The position numbers were made by a program, and so were the translations under genes. From the NCBI GenBank assembly GCA_964592645.1, contig CAZQFV010000010.1:62001-126000 (forward strand): 64,000 nt of DNA, given 5' to 3'. The notes under the pieces were generated by a model. It ran no database searches. It was given only the letters and a program-made list of their open reading frames with translations, and was not told where the DNA came from. Source of the DNA: CAZQFV01 sp964592645 (GTDB lineage: Bacteria > Chloroflexota > Chloroflexia > DTKN01). Positions 26,844 to 37,080 of this stretch are shown one piece after another. The stretch's first letter is position 1, and each line of letters opens with the position of its first letter.

Positions 26844-29081
26844 GTGTCCATAGCCGCAAAAAGACGGGCTTCCGGGGGCCGGGCCGCAATAGCCTTGTCC
26901 CTCCTGCTGACCCTGGCCGCCTGCACGCTGCCCACCCTCCCGCCGACTGCCGGACCACTGCTGCCGACCGCGCCTCTGCCGCCCGCCCCTACGGCCACCG
27001 CCGCGCCCACGCCCACGGCCACGGCCACGCCCCGGCCCACGGCCACGCCGGAGCCGCCGGCCCCCCTGGGCCTGGAGCCGCGCTGGGCCTGGACGGCCAT
27101 GGACATCCTCTGCGCCCTGGCCGGCGGCGATTTCGACGGCGACGGCCGGCCCGAGATCGCCGTCGGCTCCTACGACCGCCGGCTCTACCTGGTGGACGCC
27201 GCCGGCGCCGAGCGCTGGGCCTACGACACCGGCGGCTCGGTCTTTGCCCTGGACGCCGCCGACCTGGACGGCGACGGCCAATCGGAGATCCTGGCCGGGT
27301 CCGAGGACGGCACGCTGCGCCTCTTCTCCCTCGCCGGCCGGCTGCGCTGGGAAGTGCCGCTGGGCGGGCGGGTCACCGCCGTGGCCGCGCTGGACATCGA
27401 CGGCGACGGCCGGCCCGAGATCGTCGCCGGCTCGCGCCCGCCGGCCTGGACCGCCGCCCAAGGGCGGGGCACGGTCTGGGCCCTGCGCCCCGACGGCGCG
27501 CTGCGCTGGCAGCACCCGGTCCCCGGCGCGCCGACCGCCCTGGCCCTCGTCGGCGCGTTGATGAACCGCGGCGTGGCCCTGGGCACGGAAGACGGCGCCG
27601 TCGTCGCCCTGGATCCGCAGGGCGTGCCGCTCTGGGAGCAGCCCGCGTCCGGCTACATCCGCGGCCTGGTCCCCCTGCACAGCGGCGTCGCCGCCGGGGA
27701 CCGCGCCGGCACACTGCACGTCCTGACCGTAGACGGCAGGCCGACCCTCGCCGCCGAGCTCGGCGGCCCCATACCCGTCGTGGCCACCGCCGACCTCGGC
27801 GGCGACGGCACCTTCGAGGTGCTGGCCGGCGCCGGGGGCGAGGCCCCGGCCCTGGTGGCGCTCGACCAGGCCGGCGCGGCGCTCTGGCGACGGCCCCTGG
27901 AGCGCGCCCCCTGGGCCCTGGCCTTCCCCGACCTGGAGGGCGACGGCGTCCCCGAGGTGGTCGCCGGGACCGACGGCGGCGAGATCGTGGTGCTCGACCG
28001 CTGGGGGCAGGTCCGCGGGCGCACGATGGTGCCGTTCCGCGTCCACGGGCTGCTGGCCCTGGACCTGGACGGCGACGGCCGCGACGAAGTGCTGGCCCGG
28101 GCCAGCAACCACCTGTACGCCTTTGCCGGCAGCCCCACGGGCGACGTGGGCCAGGGGCAGCCGTATGTGGAAACACTCCCACGGTGGCCGGATGGCCTGG
28201 TGCCCCTGGCGGCCGGCGAGGGCGAGGTGACGTTGGCCGCGGTGGGCGACGTGATGCTGGGGCGGGCGGTGGAGCCGCGGGCCCTGGTCTACGGCCCGAC
28301 CTACCCCTTTGCGGCGCTGATCCCGCTCCTCTCCCAGGCCGACATCGTCACCGGCAACATGGAGGGCACGCTGGCCTTTGCCGGGTCGCCCCTGATCAAG
28401 AGCTTTACCTTCCGCGCCCATCCCGAGGTCGCGCTCGGGCTGCGGGCCGCCGGGTTCAACCTGCTGGCGCTGGCCAACAACCACGCCGCCGACTTTGGAC
28501 CCCCCGGCCTATCCGAGACGATCGCCGTGCTGGGGGCGGCCGGCATCGCCACGGTGGGGGCCGGCCCGGCGGCCTACGAGCCGGCCTTTATCGAAGCGCA
28601 GGGGCTGCGGATCGCCTTCCTGGCCCGCACCTACGCCATCGGGCCGCAGAGCCAGGTCGCCTGGGCCGAGGAAGGAGAGATCCGCGCGGCGGTGGCCGCG
28701 GCGCACGCCCGGGCCGACCTGGTGGTGCTGCACCTGCACGCCGGCGTGGAGTACAGCCTCCAGGCCGATGCCGAGCAACGCCGGCTGGCGCGGGCCGCGG
28801 CCGAGTCCGGGGCCGCGCTGGTCATCGGCCATCACTCCCACTCCCGGCAGGAGGTGGAGTGGATCGGCGAGACGCTGGTGGCCTACAGCCTGGGCGACTT
28901 TATATTCGACATCGACGACCACGACGTGGCCCGCGACGGGGCCGTGCTGTGGGTCGTGTTGAACAAGGAAGGAGTCAGGGCGGCGGCCTGGATCCCGACG
29001 CGCATCGTCGACGATGTTCAGCCGCGGGCCCTGCCGGGCGCGGACGGGCAGCCGCTGATAGAGGCGATTGCCCGTCCATGA
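26844..29081 (+). CDS. Lipoprotein: FG-GAP/VCBS-like propeller fused to CapA-type metallophosphatase
   Basis: 745 residues from GTG 26844, chosen for GGAGG 7 nt upstream and the lipoprotein signal (lipobox 'TLAAC', Cys27). A Pro/Thr linker (30-75) leads to about six FG-GAP-like repeats ('DFDGDGRPEIAVGS', 'DLDGDGQSEILAGS', 'DIDGDGRPEIVAGS', 'DLEGDGVPEVVAGT', 'DLDGDGRDEVLAR'; about 75-450). The C-terminal 285 residues are a CapA/PgsA domain: 'AAVGDVMLGR', 'TGNMEGTLA', 'LANNHAADFG', 'VLHLHAGVEY', 'GHHSHSRQ', 'YSLGDFIFD'. CapA proteins act in poly-gamma-glutamate capsule systems, but no capB/capC is nearby, so the substrate is unknown. Confidence 0.88.
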   Translation: MSIAAKRRASGGRAAIALSLLLTLAACTLPTLPPTAGPLLPTAPLPPAPTATAAPTPTATATPRPTATPEPPAPLGLEPRWAWTAMDILCALAGGDFDGDGRPEIAVGSYDRRLYLVDAAGAERWAYDTGGSVFALDAADLDGDGQSEILAGSEDGTLRLFSLAGRLRWEVPLGGRVTAVAALDIDGDGRPEIVAGSRPPAWTAAQGRGTVWALRPDGALRWQHPVPGAPTALALVGALMNRGVALGTEDGAVVALDPQGVPLWEQPASGYIRGLVPLHSGVAAGDRAGTLHVLTVDGRPTLAAELGGPIPVVATADLGGDGTFEVLAGAGGEAPALVALDQAGAALWRRPLERAPWALAFPDLEGDGVPEVVAGTDGGEIVVLDRWGQVRGRTMVPFRVHGLLALDLDGDGRDEVLARASNHLYAFAGSPTGDVGQGQPYVETLPRWPDGLVPLAAGEGEVTLAAVGDVMLGRAVEPRALVYGPTYPFAALIPLLSQADIVTGNMEGTLAFAGSPLIKSFTFRAHPEVALGLRAAGFNLLALANNHAADFGPPGLSETIAVLGAAGIATVGAGPAAYEPAFIEAQGLRIAFLARTYAIGPQSQVAWAEEGEIRAAVAAAHARADLVVLHLHAGVEYSLQADAEQRRLARAAAESGAALVIGHHSHSRQEVEWIGETLVAYSLGDFIFDIDDHDVARDGAVLWVVLNKEGVRAAAWIPTRIVDDVQPRALPGADGQPLIEAIARP

Positions 29082-29175
29082 GTTGGGCCCCACCCCAAAG
29101 GGCACCTAGAGCTGCCGATTGGCTACGGCGAAGATACGAAGGCATCCCGAATGCCACCGCTGTCGGAGTGGGCCC

Positions 29176-30651
29176 ATGTTGAATCGTTATGTCCCCAAGC
29201 GCCTGGTGCTGATCGACATCGACGGCCTGCGGGACGATGTCTTCCGTCGGGCGCTGGCCGGCGGGCAGATCCCGCGCCTGGCGCGGCTGCTCGGCGGGCG
29301 GCAGGCGAGAAAGGGGCTGCTCTACAGCGCCGTCTCCACCGCGCCGTCGATGACCTACTGCTGCCAGGCCTCCTCCTTCACCGGCGCCCACCCCGGCGAC
29401 CACTGGATCGCCGGCAACCACTTCTTCGACCGCTTCGGGCGGCTGACGGGGGGAGCGCCGCGCAAGTACGAGTTCGACTTTGTCGACGCGCCGGCCGTCT
29501 TCCTGAAGGGGCTGGCCGGCGCGGTCCTCAATCCCGAGGTGCCCACCCTCTACGAGACGGCGGCGGCGCACGGCCTGACCTCCACCGTGGCCTATAACAT
29601 GTACGCCCGCGGCGCGCAGCACTGGCTCAAGCCCGGGCCGGAAGACTGGCGCGCCTTTGTCCAGGGCGGCGCGATCAGGATGGGGCAGCGCTACGACAAC
29701 GCCATGGTCGCGGATGTCTGCCGGCACCTGCGGGAGGGCCGGCCGCCCGATATCCTCACGCTCTACTTCTTCGGGCTGGACCACGAGTCGCACACCGCGG
29801 GGCCGGCCGTCCAGGGCGACTACCTAGCCCGGGTGATCGACCCCCAGGTCGGCAAGATCGTGGACGAATGGGCCGCCCAGGGACTATTGCCGGACACCCT
29901 CTTTGCCATCTTCTCCGACCACGGGCAGAAGGCGGTCATCCACGACGACGCCCACGTGCTAAAGGTGGGGTTCATCTTCGACCGCGAGCTGGGCTATGTC
30001 TTCGAGGCGCTGGGCCGGGACGTGTACGACCACCACTGGGAAGAGGCCCACTGCGACGCCCTCGTGAGCCCCTGCGGGGGGCTGGCGCACATCTATGTGC
30101 GGCGCAGGGGCGGAGCCTGGCCGGAGCCGCCCGACATAGGGCGGGACGTGTTGCCGCTGGCGCAGGCCCTGTGGGAGGCCAACGCCACGGGCCGGTACTG
30201 CGCAGAGCTGCGCGGGTCGCTGAGCGCGGTGCTGCTGCGCGATGTGCAGCACGCCGGCCGGTACGCCGACTACTGGGCCTATACCCCCGGCGGATTGCTG
30301 CCCGTGGAAGAGTACCTGGCGGCGCACCCGGAGATCGAAACGGTGGACGCGGCCAACCGGCTGCACTACATGAGCGGCCCCATGGCCGGAGACCTGCTGA
30401 TCCTGACCAACTACGAGGAAGGGTACAACTTTTCCATCTTGAACTACCGCGGCATGCATGGCGGGCTGCACCCGGAGGACTCGCTGGCGGTGCTGGCCTT
30501 CGGGCTGCCGAGTGGCACGCCGGAGCAGGTGCAGGCGGTGCGCGGCACGCTACAGGAGGCGCTGGCCGGCCGCTGCCGGGCCGAGCGCGGCCGGCGGGTG
30601 GGCAACGTCGATCTGTGTTACGGGCTGCGGGCGCTCATGGGGTGGGCATGA
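29176..30651 (+). CDS. Alkaline-phosphatase-superfamily phosphodiesterase/nucleotide pyrophosphatase
   Basis: 491 residues from ATG 29176 (GGAG upstream). Metal ligands follow the type I phosphodiesterase pattern: 'LVLIDIDGLRDD', the nucleophile region 'STAPSMTYCCQASSFTG', 'YFFGLDHESHTAG' and 'AIFSDHGQKAVIHDD'. There is no signal peptide, so action in the cytoplasm is more likely than outside. It follows the propeller/CapA gene by 94 nt on the same strand. The exact substrate (nucleotide, lipid-linked or sugar phosphodiester) cannot be read from the sequence. Confidence 0.85.
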   Translation: MLNRYVPKRLVLIDIDGLRDDVFRRALAGGQIPRLARLLGGRQARKGLLYSAVSTAPSMTYCCQASSFTGAHPGDHWIAGNHFFDRFGRLTGGAPRKYEFDFVDAPAVFLKGLAGAVLNPEVPTLYETAAAHGLTSTVAYNMYARGAQHWLKPGPEDWRAFVQGGAIRMGQRYDNAMVADVCRHLREGRPPDILTLYFFGLDHESHTAGPAVQGDYLARVIDPQVGKIVDEWAAQGLLPDTLFAIFSDHGQKAVIHDDAHVLKVGFIFDRELGYVFEALGRDVYDHHWEEAHCDALVSPCGGLAHIYVRRRGGAWPEPPDIGRDVLPLAQALWEANATGRYCAELRGSLSAVLLRDVQHAGRYADYWAYTPGGLLPVEEYLAAHPEIETVDAANRLHYMSGPMAGDLLILTNYEEGYNFSILNYRGMHGGLHPEDSLAVLAFGLPSGTPEQVQAVRGTLQEALAGRCRAERGRRVGNVDLCYGLRALMGWA

Positions 30652-30669
30652 GCGTATGAGTGGCGGCTC

Positions 30670-30698
30670 TTGCCCTGCGGCACCGATCGTGCTACAAT
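30670..30698 (+). promoter_or_regulatory. Promoter of the small ORF at 30726
   Basis: TTGCCC (30670-30675), 17-nt spacer, TACAAT (30693-30698), with TGC forming an extended -10. Confidence 0.6.
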
Positions 30699-30725
30699 GG
30701 TCCCGGCGGTGCATGGAGCATCCAG

Positions 30726-31184
30726 ATGAGCGAATCATCCTTCCTGGAGGCATTGTCCAAGGTTGGACGCCCGACGCCCGCGCAGGTGTCGATATGGCGG
30801 ACCATGACACCTGCCCGTCGGCTGGAACTTGCTTTTCAGGCCTACCAGTTTGCCCTGGACATCGTGCGCCTGACAGAGCGGCAGCGTCACCCGGAGCTGA
30901 CCCCGGAGGAATTCGCCTGGCAAATAGCCCGCCGCATGCAGGCAGACCCCCGCCTGGGAAGAGGACCTTCTCGTGGCCAAACTGATTGCCAATCGGGAAT
31001 CGGGGTCCGAAAAGCATCTGCGGGATGCCCAGGGCGTTCTGCTGATGCAGCAAGAGACCCTGGACCTGGAAGAAGTCGGACGACGGGCACGGGGTGGCAA
31101 AGCGGAGGAAAGCTGGGAACTGCTGCTGCAGGCGCTCCGCCCGGGAACGGAGCCCTGACCGGTGCACCTCTACTTGCGCCCTGA
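30726..31184 (+). CDS. Small hypothetical protein with decayed C-terminus
   Basis: ATG 30726 opens a 152-residue frame. Only the first 78 residues look genuine: 'MTPARRLELAFQAYQFALDI...RHPELTPEEFAWQIARRM' resembles small helical proteins often encoded directly before a nucleotidyltransferase-like gene. After about 30960 the coding signal passes to another frame, and the remaining residues are low-complexity. It has its own promoter. Either the protein really runs to 31184 or this is the fused remnant of a two-gene module. No function is assigned. Confidence 0.45.
   Translation: MSESSFLEALSKVGRPTPAQVSIWRTMTPARRLELAFQAYQFALDIVRLTERQRHPELTPEEFAWQIARRMQADPRLGRGPSRGQTDCQSGIGVRKASAGCPGRSADAARDPGPGRSRTTGTGWQSGGKLGTAAAGAPPGNGALTGAPLLAP
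30955..31158 (+). pseudogene. C-terminal remnant of a nucleotidyltransferase-like protein
   Basis: In the +1 frame relative to the preceding ORF the sequence reads 'WEEDLLVAKLIANRESGSEK' then 'DAQGVLLMQQETLDLEEVGR'. This matches my recollection of the C-terminal region of AbiEii-like/DUF nucleotidyltransferases ('EDVILAKLxWYR...QWRDVxGVL'). The N-terminal catalytic part (GSxxxD motif) is missing, so this is probably deletion debris of a toxin-antitoxin-like pair. Confidence 0.45.
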
Positions 31185-31202
31185 TACTACTTCGTGTACA
31201 AT
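31174..31202 (+). promoter_or_regulatory. Promoter of the acyl-CoA mutase gene
   Basis: TTGCGC (31174-31179), 17-nt spacer, TACAAT (31197-31202). The hexamers are identical to those before the thiolase operon. The leader to ATG 31238 is about 30 nt. Confidence 0.65.
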
Positions 31203-31237
31203 CTGCCCTGGCGACTCGTGTTACCCGGAGGAACCCG

Positions 31238-32917
<1,680 letters not shown>

Positions 32918-32924
32918 GGCGACC

Positions 32925-33260
32925 ATGATCTTCAAGGACATCACCCTGCGCTGTTCCGACTGCGGCCGCGAGTTCGTCTTCACCGCCGGCGAGCAGATGT
33001 TCTACGCCGACAAGGGGCTGCTGAACGAGCCCCGGCGCTGCCCGGAATGCCGCACCCGTCGGCGCCAGGAGCGCGAGCAGGGCGTCGAGTACCCGATCAT
33101 CTGCGCCAGTTGCGGCAAGGAGACCACCGTCTCCTTCGTCCCCAGCGAGGACCGTCCGGTCTACTGCGAGGAGTGTTTCCGCAAGCTGCGCACGCGGGGA
33201 GAGCTGGACGACCGGGCCAACCCGTACCCGGAGCCACAGCGAAACAAGGGCCGGCCGTAG
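32925..33260 (+). CDS. Four-CxxC zinc-ribbon protein
   Basis: 111 residues with four CxxC knuckles: C10/C13, C39/C42, C60/C63 and C81/C84, i.e. two zinc ribbons ('LRCSDCGREFVFT...RRCPECRTRR' and 'IICASCGKETTVSF...VYCEECFRK'). Proteins of this pattern ('probable zinc-binding domain', CxxC families) are common in Chloroflexota and Firmicutes; function is unknown, possibly nucleic-acid binding. ATG 32925 is 7 nt after the mutase stop, so it is likely cotranscribed. 33261-33427 after it holds a GGGGCAAGCCCC-type palindrome near 33290 and no gene. Confidence 0.8.
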   Translation: MIFKDITLRCSDCGREFVFTAGEQMFYADKGLLNEPRRCPECRTRRRQEREQGVEYPIICASCGKETTVSFVPSEDRPVYCEECFRKLRTRGELDDRANPYPEPQRNKGRP

Positions 33261-33427
33261 GGACAACCTTGGCGGTCGCCCCCGCCGGAGGGGCAAGCCC
33301 CGCCCCTACAAAGCACCCCCATTTCCACGGTGTACCGATGCCGGTTTGTAGGTGTCCTGCAGGCCTGCGCCTTCCCCGACGCCTCTTTGCGGTTTCGATA
33401 GTTTCGTATCTGCTTCCTGCCCGCCGC

Positions 33428-34663
33428 CTAACCTCGTCCTGCCACCGACCCGTATAGCTCGCGGGTCTTTTGTGCCACCTCTTCCCACCGGAACGCCTGT
33501 CCCAACCGGGCCGCCCCCTCCCCCAGGGTGGCCCGCCGGCCGGCATCCCCCAGCAGCGCCGAGATCGCCTCTGCCAACGCCGGGACATCGCCCGCCGGCA
33601 CCAGCGCGGCGCTTTCCCCATCGACCAGCGTCGGCCGGCCGGCCCCCAGGGAGACCTCGGCCGGACTCGACGGCCCGGTGGTCAACACCGGGCAGCCCAG
33701 CGCCAACGCCGCCACCAGGCTGCTGCGGCGGAACGAGGCCCCGTCGCGGAAAGGCAGCACCACCAGGTCGCAGGCCCGCAGGGCGGCCGCGGCCTCGCCC
33801 TCGGGCAAGGACCCGGTCCAGTGCACGCGCTCGGCCAGCCCCAGGCGCGCAACCTCCGCCCGCAGCGCCGCGGCAAAGGGAGCGTTGCCCGGATCGCTCG
33901 CCCCGGTGCCCCCGCCGACAAAGAGCAGACGGGCCCCCGGCAGAGCGGCGGCCACAGCCCGCACCAACAGGTCGGCCCCCTTGCTGGGGTGCAGCAGCCC
34001 AAAGTGGCCCAGCAGTGGCTCCTTTCCCACCCCCAGGCGGGCCCGCCATTGCTCTCCGACGCCGCGGGGCGTGTCCGTGGGCAGGCTGCTGCCGAGCGGG
34101 ATCAGCGCCACGGGCCGGCGCAGGGCGCCCGGCGGCAGGGGGCGCAGGAGCGGGGCGCCGTCCGGCGCCACCAGCAGACCGCCCCGGCCGGCGGTGAGCC
34201 GCGCCAGGTCGGCCCCGTTGGTCACCACCACGGCATCGGCGCGGCGCAGCAGATGGGCCACCACGGCCTGGCGCAGCCGGCCGGCCTTGGGGCACAGATA
34301 GGGCAGGCGCAGGTCGTGCATGGTCACGACCAGGCGCGGGGGAGCGGGCAGGCGGCGCAGCAGGTCGGGCAAGAAGTGGACCGCCGGGTGCATGCGGTAG
34401 GCCCCGGCCTGGTACTGTAGGTGGACGATTTCCACGGGGTGCCGGCGCAGGAAACGGCGGACCTGCAGCAGGCTGCCCCAGCCCCAGCGGCGCACCAGGG
34501 GCAAGACCTCCAGGGGGTCGCCGGGCAGCCCGCCGGCGCGGACCGAGGTGAGCACGGCGGCCGGCTCCCCCTGCTGGCGCAGCGCCAGCGCCAGGCGGCG
34601 GGTGTAGTCGCCGATGCCGCCGGCCATGGGAGGGTACTCCGCGCTCACGAGGACAACCGCCAT
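33428..34663 (-). CDS. Glycosyltransferase family 4 protein
   Basis: 411 residues, GT-B fold. The N-terminal donor-independent lobe opens 'VLVSAEYPPMAGGIGDYTRR', typical of GT4. The C-terminal lobe has 'LLGHFGLLHPSKGADLLVRA' and the nucleotide-sugar EX7E-like region. ATG follows GGGAGCAGCG. It probably adds a sugar to a cell-envelope polysaccharide or glycolipid. It is the last gene of the minus-strand block and lies 64 nt after rph. Donor and acceptor cannot be told. Confidence 0.85.
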   Translation of the reverse strand: MAVVLVSAEYPPMAGGIGDYTRRLALALRQQGEPAAVLTSVRAGGLPGDPLEVLPLVRRWGWGSLLQVRRFLRRHPVEIVHLQYQAGAYRMHPAVHFLPDLLRRLPAPPRLVVTMHDLRLPYLCPKAGRLRQAVVAHLLRRADAVVVTNGADLARLTAGRGGLLVAPDGAPLLRPLPPGALRRPVALIPLGSSLPTDTPRGVGEQWRARLGVGKEPLLGHFGLLHPSKGADLLVRAVAAALPGARLLFVGGGTGASDPGNAPFAAALRAEVARLGLAERVHWTGSLPEGEAAAALRACDLVVLPFRDGASFRRSSLVAALALGCPVLTTGPSSPAEVSLGAGRPTLVDGESAALVPAGDVPALAEAISALLGDAGRRATLGEGAARLGQAFRWEEVAQKTRELYGSVAGRG

Positions 34664-34727
34664 CGCTGCTCCCGCGCACCCCCAAGGTAACCAGGGACCC
34701 GAAGAAACGCAGGTCGACTACCACCGA

Positions 34728-35465
34728 CTACGGTGCCAGCGAGTCCAACCCCAGCGCCGCCCGCTGGGCCCGGAACAGCTCCTCCAGCCCCCGGCGAGCG
34801 ACCTTCAGCATCCCTTCCAGGCGCTCCTGGGAAAAGGGCTCCCCCTCCGCCGTGCCCTGGATCTCGACGAAGCGGTCCTGATCGGTCATCACCACGTTCA
34901 GATCGACCTCGGCCGCGGCGTCCTCGCCATAGGTCAGGTCCAGCAGCACTTCATCGCCCACCAACCCGACGCTGACCGCCGCCACGGCCCAGCGGATCGG
35001 CATCCGCTCGATGCGCCGCTCGACCAACATGCGCTGTAGAGCCCGGTAGAGGGCCACGTAGGCACCGGTGATCGCCGCGGTGCGCGTGCCGCCGTCGGCT
35101 TGTAGCACGTCGCAGTCCAGGAGGATGGTATGCTCCCCTATGAGCTGCAGGTCCACCGCCGCCCGCAAGGAACGGCCGATCAGCCGCTGGATCTCCTGGG
35201 TGCGCCCACCCAGCGTCGCGCCGCGCTCCCGCCGGGTGCGCTGCGGCGTGGCCCGCGGCAGCATCGAGTACTCGGCCGTGACCCAGCCCTGCCGGGAAGG
35301 GCCGCCGCGCAGCCAGGGGGGCACCTCCTGCTCGACCGTCGCCGTGCAGAGCACCCGCGTCCGGCCGATCTCGATCAGCGCCGAGCCCTCGGCAAAGGGG
35401 GAATAGTCGGCGGCGATATGCACCGGGCGGATCTGCGCCGCTTCCCGCCCATCGGGACGTGGCAT
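34728..35465 (-). CDS. rph: Ribonuclease PH
   Basis: 245 residues, the usual length. It begins 'MPRPDGREAAQIRPVHI' and carries 'GRTRVLCTATVEQEVPPWLRG', 'GWVTAEYSMLPRATPQRTRRE', 'LLDCDVLQADGGTRTAAITGAYVAL' and 'VDLNVVMTDQDRFVEIQGTAEG', all RNase PH signatures including phosphate-binding Arg residues. It trims tRNA 3' ends using phosphate. The start is ATG 35465, behind GAGAGGAGGTGCC; the longer open frame upstream overlaps the next gene and is rejected. Confidence 0.96.
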   Translation of the reverse strand: MPRPDGREAAQIRPVHIAADYSPFAEGSALIEIGRTRVLCTATVEQEVPPWLRGGPSRQGWVTAEYSMLPRATPQRTRRERGATLGGRTQEIQRLIGRSLRAAVDLQLIGEHTILLDCDVLQADGGTRTAAITGAYVALYRALQRMLVERRIERMPIRWAVAAVSVGLVGDEVLLDLTYGEDAAAEVDLNVVMTDQDRFVEIQGTAEGEPFSQERLEGMLKVARRGLEELFRAQRAALGLDSLAP

Positions 35466-35511
35466 GGCACCTCCTCTCCGACGACGAGCAACTCCTGTAT
35501 CGCCGGCCTGT

Positions 35512-35871
35512 CTACCTGCGCGAGCTCCCGCCGGCAATCCCGATGACCCCGGCGAACATCGTCTCGTACCCCATCCCCGAGGCAAAGAGCAACGCCAGTT
35601 GCACCAGGGTCGGTTGGTCCAGGTTGCTCTTGGCCCCGTCATAGACCGCCGGAAAGATAACCAGGCCGATGATCGCGCTCACCAGGAACTGCGACCACCG
35701 GAACCGGTAGCGCTTGCCGGCACGCGCTGCGGCCAGGACGCCGCTGGCCAAGATGCCCAGGACCACCGCGCCGTACAGCGCCAGCTGCCAGCCGAGCGAG
35801 ATCTCCTTGGGAAAGATGGCATTGATCCCAGCCCGGGGGCTGAGGTTGAAATAGTCCACAAGCCAACCCAT
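35512..35871 (-). CDS. Small integral membrane protein, unknown function
   Basis: 119 residues; ATG follows GGTAGGAGGAACCC. Three hydrophobic helices are predicted: 'LALYGAVVLGILASGVLAAA', 'FLVSAIIGLVIFPAVY' and 'LVQLALLFASGMGYETMFAG'. A basic loop follows helix 1 ('ARAGKRYRFRWSQ'). The overall look is somewhat holin- or putative-transporter-like, but I recognise no family. It lies 46 nt upstream of rph on the same strand. Confidence 0.65.
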   Translation of the reverse strand: MGWLVDYFNLSPRAGINAIFPKEISLGWQLALYGAVVLGILASGVLAAARAGKRYRFRWSQFLVSAIIGLVIFPAVYDGAKSNLDQPTLVQLALLFASGMGYETMFAGVIGIAGGSSRR

Positions 35872-36231
35872 GGGTTCCTCCTACCGATTCCTGCATGGCT
35901 CGCCATACTGCCTCGAAGCCGAAATCCGCATGCGCCGACTTTAGCGATCTACACCAAGAACGGCAATTTTACCGCCAAGGGAATCCAGATTCACCACCGA
36001 GGGCGCGAGCGCGACGGGGAGAGCAGCGTATCACCCACCCTTTCCCGTCTCGGGCGGCCGCAATGGGAAAAGGGCAAGCGAACCGCCGAGGATACAGAGA
36101 GCTCGGGGAGCATCTCCCGGGCAGAGGCCCTTGCTCGGCGCTCTCTGCGTCCTCGACGATAGATCTCCGTCGGCGGCCGACCGGTCCGCTCCCGGGCCGC
36201 GCGGCGCTTCCGGCCAAGCTCTCGCCGGCGC
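35872..36231. repeat. 360-bp gene-free region with palindromic repeat
   Basis: No plausible gene is seen. CCGAGGATACAGAGAGC (about 36084-36100) pairs with GCTCTCTGCGTCCTCG (about 36138-36155), 14 of 16 positions, with an inner hairpin GGGAGCATCTCCC. Upstream 'CACCAAGAACGGCAATTTTA' looks like a worn copy of the ACCACAAAGACACGAAG repeats seen elsewhere. The region may also hold the transcript end of the 36232-37002 gene. Confidence 0.5.
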
Positions 36232-37002
36232 CTACTGCGCCGGGGCGCTCGGTGGAGGCGGTTCGCTCGGCGGAGCAGGCGGCTCAACCGGCGCGACCGG
36301 CGCGGTCGGGGCGGGAGGAGTGTAGGTAGCCGTTGGGGCCGCCTGGCCGCGCTTGAGCTGCTGGCCGCGCACATAGAGCAGGACAACGATGACGACTATG
36401 ACCAGGACCACGATCAGCAGGATGAGCAGCCAGAGCGGGAAGCCCCCGGCGGCGCCGGCGCTGGCGCCGACCTCGGCCTCCATCGCTTTCGTGGGGTTCT
36501 CCCAGACCAGGGCGCCGCCCTCCACCTTGGTGGCGTTGTGGGAGTAGGCCTTGCCCGCCTTGAGGACAAAGGTGTAAGACCCACCCATGGCGGTGATCGA
36601 GGTCACGTCGCCGGCATCGTAGCGGAACTTGACGTGGCCGTTGTCCAACAGCTTGATTTCGGCTTTATTCTCGAAAGCCGACTCGTTGAGCAAAGCCAGT
36701 CCCTTGCCCTCTAAGGTGATCTCGTAGACGACGTCGCCGTTGGACTCCTTGCGCACCTCCATGTGCGCCTTGACCCCTTTGGCCGCGGCTTCCTCGGTCG
36801 TCTTCTCAAAATCCTGCTCGCTGCCGGTCAGACCTTCCTCGCCGAGCTGGTCGACGGTGCTCTTGGGGAAGGTGATCAGGCTCTTGACGTACCACTCCTC
36901 GTTGGCCTTCAGGGTCACCTCCTGGCGAACGTGGACGCACCCGGCCAAGACGAGCACCAGGCCGATCAGGAACGCGATCATGCCGAACCGTTTGCTACGC
37001 AT
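36232..37002 (-). CDS. LppM-like lipoprotein with C-terminal membrane helix and Pro-rich tail
   Basis: 256 residues; ATG follows AAAAGGAGGTCCAG. The lipobox is 'LVLAGC' (Cys22). Residues 25-175 form a soluble beta-rich domain ('RQEVTLKANEEWYVKSLITF', 'VVYEITLEGKGLALLNE') reminiscent of LppM/DUF3153 domains. A transmembrane helix (about 187-210) and a Pro/Ala-rich tail follow. It would be tethered at both ends to the membrane surface; function is unknown. It lies 78 nt downstream of the WecA-like gene on the same strand. Confidence 0.75.
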   Translation of the reverse strand: MRSKRFGMIAFLIGLVLVLAGCVHVRQEVTLKANEEWYVKSLITFPKSTVDQLGEEGLTGSEQDFEKTTEEAAAKGVKAHMEVRKESNGDVVYEITLEGKGLALLNESAFENKAEIKLLDNGHVKFRYDAGDVTSITAMGGSYTFVLKAGKAYSHNATKVEGGALVWENPTKAMEAEVGASAGAAGGFPLWLLILLIVVLVIVVIVVLLYVRGQQLKRGQAAPTATYTPPAPTAPVAPVEPPAPPSEPPPPSAPAQ

Positions 37003-37080
37003 CTGGACCTCCTTTTCTCTAGCGAATGCTCCGATACGGGCCGTCCGGCAGCCAAGGCGGCCACCACGGCAGGCTCCGAC

